NCBI GenBank assembly: GCA_051000715.1
Contig: JBPCOB010000147.1
Span: 1 to 13,391 of the forward strand
Direction of reading: 5' to 3'
Source of the DNA: JBPCOB01 sp051000715
GTDB lineage: Bacteria > Actinomycetota > Actinomycetes > JALYNC01
Length of the DNA: 13,391 nt
Part shown: one piece after another, positions 7,223-13,391 of the stretch
Layout: each line of letters starts with the position of its first letter
Position numbering within the stretch: the stretch's first letter is position 1
Position numbers and translations under genes: made by a program
The notes under the pieces: model-generated
Databases searched by the model: none
Told to the model about the DNA's origin: nothing
The model's input: the letters and a program-made list of their open reading frames with translations, nothing else

Positions 7223-8758
7223 CTAGGAACCGCCACCGGTCAGCTTCTCGCGGAGCGCGGCCAGCTGCTCGTCGGAGGCCAGCGCACCGCTGCCGCCCCC
7301 TGTCGTGGGAGCGGGCGCGTCCGCGTCTGCCGTCTCCGCGCCGGCGTCAGGAGCTGCTCCCGAGGAGTACGACGTGAGGCCGGCGGCCTCCACATCCTCC
7401 GCCTGCGCCTTCTCGATCTGCTTGCGGTGGGTCTCGTACCGGGCCTGCGCCTCGGCGTACTGGCGCTCCCACTCTGCCTGCTGGGGCTCGTAACCGGGCA
7501 GCCAGTCGTTGGTCTCCGGGTCGAACCCCTCGGGGTAGAGGTAATTGCCCGACGCGTCGTACTGCGGGGTCATGCCGTACGCCGCCGGGTCGAACTGGAC
7601 CGCCTCGCCGATGGTGCCCTCGTTCGCCTGCTTGAGCGACAGGCTGATCCGCCGGCGCTCCAGGTCGATGTCGATGACCTTGACCATGATGTCGTCGCCC
7701 ACGTTGACGACCTGCTCCGGGATCTCGACGTGCCGCTCGGCCAGCTCGGAGATGTGCACCAGGCCCTCGATGCCCTCGTCGACCCGGACGAAGGCGCCGA
7801 ACGGCACCAGCTTGGTCACCTTGCCGGGCACGACCTGCCCCATGGCATGGGTACGGGCGAACTGCTGCCAGGGGTCCTCCTGCGTCGCCTTGAGCGAAAG
7901 GGACACCCGCTCGCGGTCCATGTCGACATCGAGCACCTCGACGGTGACGTCCTGGCCGACCTCGACCACCTCGCTGGGGTGGTCGATGTGCTTCCAGGAC
8001 AGCTCGGAGACGTGCACCAGCCCGTCGACGCCACCGAGGTCGACGAAAGCGCCGAAGTTGACGATCGAGGAAACCTGGCCCTTGCGTACCTGCCCCTTCT
8101 GCAGCGTCTGCAGGAAGGTGGAGCGCACCTCCGACTGGGTCTGCTCGAGCCAGGCGCGGCGGGACAGCACGACGTTGTTTCGGTTCTTGTCCAGCTCGAT
8201 GATCTTCGCCTCGAGCTCGCGACCGACGTAGGGCTGCAGGTCGCGAACCCGGCGCATCTCCACCAGGGACGCCGGCAGGAAGCCGCGCAGGCCGATGTCG
8301 AGGATCAGGCCGCCCTTGACCACCTCGATCACCGTGCCGGTGACGATGCCGTCCTCCTCCTTGCGGGCCTCGATCGTGCCCCAGGCGCGCTCGTACTGAG
8401 CGCGCTTCTTGGACAGGATCAGCCGGCCCTCCTTGTCCTCCTTCTGCAGGACCAGGGCCTCGACGTGGTCGCCCACCGAAACGACCTCGTTGGGGTCCAC
8501 GTCGTGCTTGATGGACAGCTCGCGGGTCGGGATGACGCCTTCGGTCTTGTAGCCGATGTCGAGCAGGACCTCGTCCCGGTCAACCTTGACGATGGTGCCG
8601 TCGACGATGTCACCGTCATTGAAGTACTTGATCGTCTCGTCGATCGCGGCGAGAAAGTCCTCGGCCGACCCGATGTCGTTGATCGCGACCTGGGGCGTTT
8701 CGTTCGCGGGCGGGTTCGGTAGCCCGATCTCGGGTCGTACGTCGGTGGCGATGGTCAT
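7223..8758 (-). CDS. rpsA: 30S ribosomal protein S1
   Basis: A 511-residue S1 protein that binds mRNA on the small subunit and helps initiation. Four S1 RNA-binding repeats lie at about 47-118, 135-202, 222-291 and 307-376, the actinobacterial arrangement (proteobacterial S1 has six). Repeats three and four carry the classic core, FGAFVDLGGVDGLVHVSEL and FGAFVRVDEGIEGLVHISEL. After them comes a charged, probably coiled stretch (about 425-455), then an Ala/Asp/Gly/Pro-rich flexible tail ending with a short conserved-looking helix (QLAALREKL). The ATG at 8758 is the natural start. Its best Shine-Dalgarno, GGAG, is weak and about 12 bases away, recalling the poor ribosome site of E. coli rpsA. 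It is an essential housekeeping gene that anchors the window on the chromosome. Confidence 0.98.
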   Translation of the reverse strand: MTIATDVRPEIGLPNPPANETPQVAINDIGSAEDFLAAIDETIKYFNDGDIVDGTIVKVDRDEVLLDIGYKTEGVIPTRELSIKHDVDPNEVVSVGDHVEALVLQKEDKEGRLILSKKRAQYERAWGTIEARKEEDGIVTGTVIEVVKGGLILDIGLRGFLPASLVEMRRVRDLQPYVGRELEAKIIELDKNRNNVVLSRRAWLEQTQSEVRSTFLQTLQKGQVRKGQVSSIVNFGAFVDLGGVDGLVHVSELSWKHIDHPSEVVEVGQDVTVEVLDVDMDRERVSLSLKATQEDPWQQFARTHAMGQVVPGKVTKLVPFGAFVRVDEGIEGLVHISELAERHVEIPEQVVNVGDDIMVKVIDIDLERRRISLSLKQANEGTIGEAVQFDPAAYGMTPQYDASGNYLYPEGFDPETNDWLPGYEPQQAEWERQYAEAQARYETHRKQIEKAQAEDVEAAGLTSYSSGAAPDAGAETADADAPAPTTGGGSGALASDEQLAALREKLTGGGS

Positions 8759-8914
8759 AGGGTCGTCTGGCTCCGGCTACGGATGGCTCGAAGCGCAGCG
8801 GGCCTTCTCGTGGCTGTCGAGGACGGCGAAGTCGGGTGCAAGACGGTCCGTGCGTCGACATACATGAGCACGAGCCTGCTCCGGTGAGGCGGCGCGGGCC
8901 CACAGCGCTGCGAC

Positions 8915-8944
8915 AGGATACGAGGCGGCGGCAACCAAGGTCAA
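8915..8944 (-). promoter_or_regulatory. Sigma-A-type promoter of rpsA
   Basis: The minus strand has TTGACC (8939-8944) and TATCCT (8915-8920) separated by 18 bases, a close match to the housekeeping consensus. Transcription would begin near 8908, giving a leader of about 150 bases before the rpsA ATG. The -35 element sits only about 19 bases from the start of the divergent methyltransferase gene, so the two genes share this control region. Confidence 0.7.
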
Positions 8945-8962
8945 CCGGACCGGCGGGTGGCG

Positions 8963-9772
8963 ATGACGGAGTCGGATCGCACGGCCGCGGTGGGTCGGGA
9001 TGGAGGTGTCGGCGAGACCACGTCGGCCAACCGCCGGTGGTGGGACGCGGAGGCGGAGGCCTACCAGGCCCAGCACGGCGACTTCCTGCGTGACGTGGGC
9101 TTCGTCTGGTGTCCTGAGGGGCTCGACGAAGCCACGGCCCACCTCCTGGGCGACGTACGGGGGCGCCGGGTCCTCGAGGTGGGCTGCGGCGCGGCCCAGT
9201 GCTCTCGCTGGCTCGCCGCGGCGGGCGCGAGCGTCGTCGGCGTGGATTTTTCCGCCGGCATGCTGGCCGCCGGGCGGCGGCTGGCGGGGCGCACCGGTGT
9301 CGCCGTACCGCTGCTGCAGGCGGACGCCGCCCGGCTCCCGCTGCGCGACGGCAGCATGGATGCGGCCTGTTCGGCGTACGGCGCAGTGCCCTTCGTCGCC
9401 GATTCCGCCGCCGTGATGCGCGAGGTGGCCCGGGTGTTGCGGCCGGGCGGCCGGTGGGTGTTCGCGGTCACCCACCCGGTCCGTTGGTGCTTCCCCGACG
9501 TGCCCGGGCCGGCCGGTCTGGTCGCCGACTCGTCGTACTTCGACCGGCGGCCCTATGTCGAGCGCGACGGCGCCGGCGCGCTGACCTACGCCGAGCATCA
9601 CCGCACCCTCGGCGACCGGGTCCGCGAGATCGTCGCGGCCGGCCTACGGCTGGTCGACCTGGTGGAACCGGAGTGGCCGGCCGGCCATGAGCGCAGCTGG
9701 GGCGGCTGGAGCCCGTTGCGCGGGCGGCTGGTGCCGGGCACTGCCATCTTCGTGACCGAACAGCCCGGCTAG
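8963..9772 (+). CDS. Class I SAM-dependent methyltransferase (Methyltransf_11 type)
   Basis: A 269-residue cytoplasmic methyltransferase. Motif I, VLEVGCGAAQ (70-79), binds S-adenosylmethionine; Asp95 at the end of the next strand (VVGVDFS) fits the ribose-binding acidic residue; LLQADAARLPLRDG (117-130) is the motif II region; and VLRPGGRWVFAV (158-169) is the post-motif. The N-terminal RRWWDAEAEAYQAQHGDF segment and the later THPVRWCFPD are typical of actinobacterial members of this family, whose substrates are not established. The ATG at 8963 is used; a GTG at 8957 would add two residues, and neither has a convincing ribosome site. It is divergent from rpsA and followed 57 bases later by the glycoside hydrolase-like gene on the same strand. 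The target could be a small molecule, a lipid or RNA. Confidence 0.9.
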   Translation: MTESDRTAAVGRDGGVGETTSANRRWWDAEAEAYQAQHGDFLRDVGFVWCPEGLDEATAHLLGDVRGRRVLEVGCGAAQCSRWLAAAGASVVGVDFSAGMLAAGRRLAGRTGVAVPLLQADAARLPLRDGSMDAACSAYGAVPFVADSAAVMREVARVLRPGGRWVFAVTHPVRWCFPDVPGPAGLVADSSYFDRRPYVERDGAGALTYAEHHRTLGDRVREIVAAGLRLVDLVEPEWPAGHERSWGGWSPLRGRLVPGTAIFVTEQPG

Positions 9773-9829
9773 CGCCGTGACGCGGGACACCGTACGGTAG
9801 GCGGCCCCAACCGGTCGACGAGGTTCCCG

Positions 9830-11431
9830 TTGTCGCTGACGATGGCACCGCTGGTCGCGAGAACCCCGCCCCGACGAAGCCGGCGCCGACCCCTGGTCGC
9901 GGCCTTCGTACTCGCCCTGGTGGCCGCGGCGGTGCCGGGGACGCTTGCCGTCGCCCGCGCCCGGATCGTCGTCGAAGGGCCGCGATCCGGTGCGATGATC
10001 AGTAAGGCCGGCCTGGCCAGCCTCGGCTTCTACGTCCGCTCGCCGGACGTCGCCATGGACCGGCTGCGGGTGTACCTCGACGGTTCGCCGATGGCTGGGA
10101 GCGCCGATGGTGACGCGCTGTTGGTGGCGCCGATCGGCCTGCGCGACGGCCGGCACTGGCTCGCCGTGGAGGCGCCCGGCCGGCTCCCGTTCGCCGCCTC
10201 CCGGGTGACCCGGTCGTTCACCGTGGACACCAGTCCCCCGGCACTGTCGGTGAGCGTCTCCAAGGTCAGATCGCTGCACTCGGCGCTGAGGATCACCGGC
10301 AGGGTCGGCTCGGAGGGCCGGCTGACGGCGGACGGGCAGCCGGTGCGGCTGGTCGGTGGTCGCTTCCAGCTTAACTACCGCCAACCGCCGGCGGCAGTCC
10401 GGCTGGTGGCGACCGACGCAGCAGGAAACGTCACGGCGCGCGACATCGGAATTCCGGTTAACCATCCGCCGATGCGCGGGGTTCACCTCACGGCCGTCGC
10501 GTGGTCGACCGGTTTCCTGCGCGAGCCGGTCCTCGCGATGGCGCGGGCCGGCCGGATCGACACCGTCGAGGTGGACGTCAAGGACGAGGGCGGGGTGGTC
10601 GGCTACGACTCCGGCGTACCGCTGGCGCAACTGACCGGGGCGGCTATCCCCACCTACGACGTCCGCACGATGCTGGACGAGCTGCACTCGATGGGCGTCC
10701 GGGTAGTCGGCCGGATCGTCTGCTTCCGCGACCCCGAGCTGGCTCAGTGGGCGTGGTCCAACGGTCACCGGGACTGGGTGATCCAGGGGCCGGACGGCGC
10801 GCCGTACAAGAGCCGGTACGGCGAGTTCTCCTTCACCAACTTCGCGTCCCCGGCGGTCCGGCAGTACAACATCGACCTGGCCACCGAAGCGGCCCAGCTG
10901 GGCTTCGACGACATCCTTTATGACTACGTCCGGCGTCCGGACGGGGCTCTGACGTCGATGCGGTTCCCGGGCAGCCGGCTCCCCCCCGAGAAAGAGGTCG
11001 CAGACTTCGTCCGGGCCAGCCACGGGCCGGTTCGTGCCGCCGGCTCCTACCTGGGGTTGTCCGTGTTCGGCATCGCGGTCACCCGGCCGAGCGAAATCGC
11101 CCAGGACGTCGGCCTGCTGGGCCGGTACGCCGACTACGTCGCCCCGATGGTCTACCCGTCGCATTGGGGTCGCGGGGAGTACGGCGTGGCGGACCCGAAC
11201 GCGTCGCCGTACGAGATCGTTCGACGCTCGCTGGCCGACTTCCACACCAAGCTGGCCGGCAGCGGTACGACGGTGACACCGTGGCTGCAGGACTTTTCGC
11301 TGGGCCGGCACTACGGCCCGGAGCAGGTCCGGGCCCAGATCGACGCCGCGGCGGCAACCGGCGCCAACGGCTTCCTGCTCTGGAACGCCAGCGCCCGCTA
11401 CTCCGCGGGCGCCCTGTCTGCGGGTAGCTGA
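9830..11431 (+). CDS. Secreted DUF4015-type putative glycoside hydrolase
   Basis: A 533-residue exported protein. A basic N-terminus (TPPRRSRRRP) precedes a hydrophobic stretch at about 21-42, acting as a signal peptide or membrane anchor. Residues about 45-210 look like two Ig-like beta domains, the second ending with the typical ATDAAGNVTARD. Residues about 216-530 form the DUF4015 TIM-barrel: RGVHLTA, VEVDVKDEGG, GRIVCFRDPELA, NIDLATEAAQLGFDDILYDYVRRPDG, APMVYPSHW, PWLQDF and GFLLWNA. The acidic residues in VEVDVKDE and ILYDYV are candidates for catalysis. The TTG start at 9830 is preferred because GAGG (9820-9823) lies 6 bases before it; an ATG at 9842 is the alternative. It ends 12 bases from the converging aldehyde dehydrogenase gene. 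The family is assigned to glycoside hydrolases by fold; the substrate is unknown. Confidence 0.9.
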   Translation: MSLTMAPLVARTPPRRSRRRPLVAAFVLALVAAAVPGTLAVARARIVVEGPRSGAMISKAGLASLGFYVRSPDVAMDRLRVYLDGSPMAGSADGDALLVAPIGLRDGRHWLAVEAPGRLPFAASRVTRSFTVDTSPPALSVSVSKVRSLHSALRITGRVGSEGRLTADGQPVRLVGGRFQLNYRQPPAAVRLVATDAAGNVTARDIGIPVNHPPMRGVHLTAVAWSTGFLREPVLAMARAGRIDTVEVDVKDEGGVVGYDSGVPLAQLTGAAIPTYDVRTMLDELHSMGVRVVGRIVCFRDPELAQWAWSNGHRDWVIQGPDGAPYKSRYGEFSFTNFASPAVRQYNIDLATEAAQLGFDDILYDYVRRPDGALTSMRFPGSRLPPEKEVADFVRASHGPVRAAGSYLGLSVFGIAVTRPSEIAQDVGLLGRYADYVAPMVYPSHWGRGEYGVADPNASPYEIVRRSLADFHTKLAGSGTTVTPWLQDFSLGRHYGPEQVRAQIDAAAATGANGFLLWNASARYSAGALSAGS

Positions 11432-11443
11432 CGGCATCCGGTA

Positions 11444-12847
11444 TCAGCTCGGCGGCGGCGCCAGGTGCACCACCTTGGTCGTGGTCACCTCGTCGAGCAG
11501 CTCCGGCCCGAAGCCGAAGCCACGGCCGCTGCCGGCGTGCGGCTCGGCCGCCCCGCCCGGCGCACCTCCCCACACGGCGTTGACCTTGACGGTGCCGGCG
11601 TCCAGCTCCCGCCAGGCGCGCTGCGCGTGTTTCATGGACGGCGTCAGCACCGTGGCGGCAAGACCGTACGCCGACCGGTTCGCGGCTTCGAGTGCCTCGT
11701 CGAAGGACTCGACTACTCGTACGGCGGCCACCGGCCCGAACGTCTCGTCGCGCATCAGCGCCATGTCGTCGGTGCAGCCGGTCAGGACGGTCGGCGGGTA
11801 GAAGGCGCCGAGCCCGTCCGAAACCGTGCCGCCGGTCCGCGCCACCGCGCCCGCCCGGACTGCCTCGGTCACCTGCCGGTGCACGACCTCGCGCTGCCGG
11901 TGGTCGACCAGCGGCCCCATGGTCGTGTCCGGATCCATCGGGTCGCCCAGGGTCAGGCCCGTCGCCTCGACAACGAGCGCCTCGACGAACGCCTCGGCGA
12001 CGTCGGCATGCACGTAGATCCGCTCGACGGAGGTGCAGATCTGGCCGGCGTTAGCAAAGGCGCCGGCGGCGGCCTGCGCAGCCGCCCAAGCCGGATTCAC
12101 GCCGGCGTCGACGACGAGGGGGTCCTTTCCGCCGAGCTCAAGGATCGCCTTCGCGCCGGTCCGGCCGCACACCGCGGCGATCTCGCGGCCGGTAGCCAGC
12201 GAGCCGACGTGGATGACCAGGTCGACGTCCGGGTGGGCGACCAGCGGGCGGCCGGCTCGGGCGTCGCCGTGCACGACGTTTAGTACGCCGGGCGGCAGGT
12301 CGACCAGCTCGACCAGCCGGGCGCCGGACAGCGGCGTGCGCTCGGAGGGCTTGAAGACGACCGTGTTGCCGGTCACCAGCGTGGCTGCCAGCAGACCGCA
12401 GGCGATCGCGACCGGGTCGTTCCACGGCGTGAGAATCACGGCGACGCCGCGCGGCTCGTGCACCATCAGGTCGGTGGCGCCCCAGCTGCCCTGCAGGCTG
12501 CGCCCCCGGTGCAGCGGGCCTAGCTCGGCATACTGCTCGATCGTCTCGATGCCGGCCAGCACGCCGCCGCGGGAGTCGCCGATCGGCTTGCCGCCCTCCC
12601 GGGTCTGCAGCTCGGCCAGCTCGTCGGCGTGCTGGCGCAGCCGTCGGGCGGCGGCCTTGAGCAGGCCGGCCCGCTCCGCGGACGCCGTACGGGCCCAGCC
12701 GGGAGCAGCTACCAGGGCCGCCGCCACCGCGGCGTCCGCGGCCGCCTCCGACCCGGCCGGCACGGTGCCGAGCAGCTCGTCGGTGGCCGGGTCCCGCACC
12801 TCGATGACGTCGGTCGACGCGGTGGTGCGTAGCTCGGTCTGCAGCAC
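11444..12847 (-). CDS. NAD(P)-dependent aldehyde dehydrogenase
   Basis: A 467-residue member of the aldehyde dehydrogenase superfamily, which oxidises an aldehyde to a carboxylic acid with NAD(P). The active site is complete: catalytic Cys271 in ANAGQICTS, general base Glu237 in LELGGKDP, Lys166 in FKPSERTP and Asn143 in TPWNDP; DETFGPV (367-373) is the usual C-terminal motif. The nucleotide-binding loop reads HVGSLATGREI where most members have FTGS, a mild deviation. The GTG at 12847 is chosen because AAGGAG (12853-12858) lies 5 bases upstream and the residues before it are an Arg-rich shadow. It lies downstream of polA on the same strand with a 223-base gap holding its own probable promoter. 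The aldehyde substrate cannot be told from the sequence. Confidence 0.93.
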   Translation of the reverse strand: MLQTELRTTASTDVIEVRDPATDELLGTVPAGSEAAADAAVAAALVAAPGWARTASAERAGLLKAAARRLRQHADELAELQTREGGKPIGDSRGGVLAGIETIEQYAELGPLHRGRSLQGSWGATDLMVHEPRGVAVILTPWNDPVAIACGLLAATLVTGNTVVFKPSERTPLSGARLVELVDLPPGVLNVVHGDARAGRPLVAHPDVDLVIHVGSLATGREIAAVCGRTGAKAILELGGKDPLVVDAGVNPAWAAAQAAAGAFANAGQICTSVERIYVHADVAEAFVEALVVEATGLTLGDPMDPDTTMGPLVDHRQREVVHRQVTEAVRAGAVARTGGTVSDGLGAFYPPTVLTGCTDDMALMRDETFGPVAAVRVVESFDEALEAANRSAYGLAATVLTPSMKHAQRAWRELDAGTVKVNAVWGGAPGGAAEPHAGSGRGFGFGPELLDEVTTTKVVHLAPPPS

Positions 12848-12900
12848 CAGATCTCCTTGGCGGGTGTGGGTGCGACGTCGCTCTCGAACGACGGCCACCG

Positions 12901-12906
12901 AACCTA
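12901..12906 (-). promoter_or_regulatory. Candidate -10 element of the aldehyde dehydrogenase gene
   Basis: The minus strand reads TAGGTT, a good fit to the actinobacterial TAGRRT -10 box, about 54 bases before the GTG start. No clear -35 at the standard distance is seen; TCGACG lies 20 bases upstream. The rest of the 223-base polA to aldehyde dehydrogenase gap shows no gene and no convincing terminator. Confidence 0.35.
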
Positions 12907-13070
12907 TCCCGGCCCCTGATGGAGCGCGTCGAGCTCGATGTGCGGGACGCGCAGCCGACGGTGGCGGCAACAAAGTGGGACCAGGACACCGCAAAGGTTC
13001 CACAACCCGGGATGCCGTGCGGGTGACCGCCGCTTCAGTGCCGACGGGGAAGCCGGGCCAGCCCATTCCG

Positions 13071-13391
13071 TCAGTGTCCGGCGTCGTCCCAGGTGCGTCC
13101 GACGCCGACGCTGACGTCCAGCGGCGCGGACAGCGGATAGGCGCCGCCCATCTCCCGGCGTACCAGCGTCTCGACTTGCGCCCGCTCCCCCGGTGCGACC
13201 TCGAGCACCAGCTCGTCGTGCACCTGGAGCAGCAGCCGGGATGCCAGCCCTTCGGTGCGCAGGGCGGCGTCGACCCGCAGCATCGCGATCTTGATGATGT
13301 CGGCCGCCGACCCCTGGATCGGCGCGTTCAGGGCCATCCGCTCGGCCATCGCCCGGCGCTGGGAGTTGTCGCTCGTCAGGTCCGAGAGATA
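13071..13391 (-). CDS. polA: DNA polymerase I, C-terminal end (partial)
   Basis: The last 106 residues of DNA polymerase I; the 5' part lies beyond the window edge, so the true start is not visible. The reading frame enters at 13391 with YLSDLTSDNSQRR and contains the family-A motif LNAPIQGSAADIIK and motif C, LLQVHDELVLEV, whose His-Asp-Glu includes a metal-binding catalytic aspartate. It ends with the usual short WDDAGH-type tail. Its role is repair synthesis and Okazaki-fragment processing. Its proximity and same orientation to rpsA agree with the polA-rpsA order known in mycobacteria and other actinobacteria. Confidence 0.97.
   Translation of the reverse strand, partial: YLSDLTSDNSQRRAMAERMALNAPIQGSAADIIKIAMLRVDAALRTEGLASRLLLQVHDELVLEVAPGERAQVETLVRREMGGAYPLSAPLDVSVGVGRTWDDAGH

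Noticed and set aside
7175..8722. Long plus-strand open frame antisense to rpsA
   Set aside because: It is a Leu/Val/Asp-rich mirror of the rpsA codons; the rpsA frame shows four S1 domains, so this one is a shadow.
9644..11437. Long minus-strand open frame antisense to the DUF4015 gene
   Set aside because: Arg/Gly/His/Pro-rich composition without domains, while the plus strand encodes a complete DUF4015 protein.
11432..11443. Bidirectional terminator between the converging DUF4015 and aldehyde dehydrogenase genes
   Set aside because: The gap is only 12 bases and no stable inverted repeat is visible in or next to it.
12848..13066. N-terminal extension of the aldehyde dehydrogenase frame
   Set aside because: The translation is Pro/Arg-rich and unlike the family; a near-ideal AAGGAG precedes the GTG at 12847.
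1..13391. CRISPR arrays, tRNA genes, insertion sequences, phage attachment sites
   Set aside because: No spaced direct repeats, cloverleaf-like segments, transposase or integrase frames, or terminal inverted repeats were found by reading both strands.

Overview
The window reads as a chromosomal segment of a high-GC Gram-positive actinobacterium. The evidence is the strong G/C bias at third codon positions, frequent GTG starts (plus one TTG), a four-S1-domain rpsA close to polA, and a lipoprotein-type sugar-binding protein. A family- or genus-level assignment (for example Micromonosporaceae or Frankia relatives) is not possible from this sequence alone. No tRNA, rRNA, CRISPR array, insertion sequence or phage gene was seen.

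Layout, from right to left in the direction most genes are transcribed. The right edge (13071-13391, minus) is the 3' end of polA. It is followed by an aldehyde dehydrogenase (11444-12847, minus). Two plus-strand genes come next: a secreted DUF4015-type putative glycoside hydrolase (9830-11431) and a class I SAM-dependent methyltransferase (8963-9772). The methyltransferase is divergent from rpsA (7223-8758, minus), and rpsA has a clear sigma-A-type promoter at 8915-8944.

Downstream of rpsA is a tightly packed six-gene minus-strand operon (50-7103). In order it encodes a UgpC/MsmK-type sugar ABC ATPase, a lipoprotein solute-binding protein, a MalF-type permease, a MalG-type permease, an FMO-like FAD/NAD(P) flavoprotein, and a multi-TM protein ending in a right-handed parallel beta-helix. 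Junctions range from a 16-base overlap to a 2-base gap, so translation is very probably coupled. A likely promoter and a perfect 12-bp palindrome lie in the 119-bp gap before the ATPase.

The most unusual element is the first permease. It carries about 160 residues between two membrane segments, including a recognisable SdrD-B/Cna-B-like immunoglobulin fold, on the outer side of the membrane. This is reminiscent of the unrelated P2 domain of MalF. Together with the non-transport flavoprotein and the membrane-anchored beta-helix protein, the operon looks like a specialised, perhaps undescribed, glycan or glycoside uptake and handling system. Its substrate cannot be read from the sequence.
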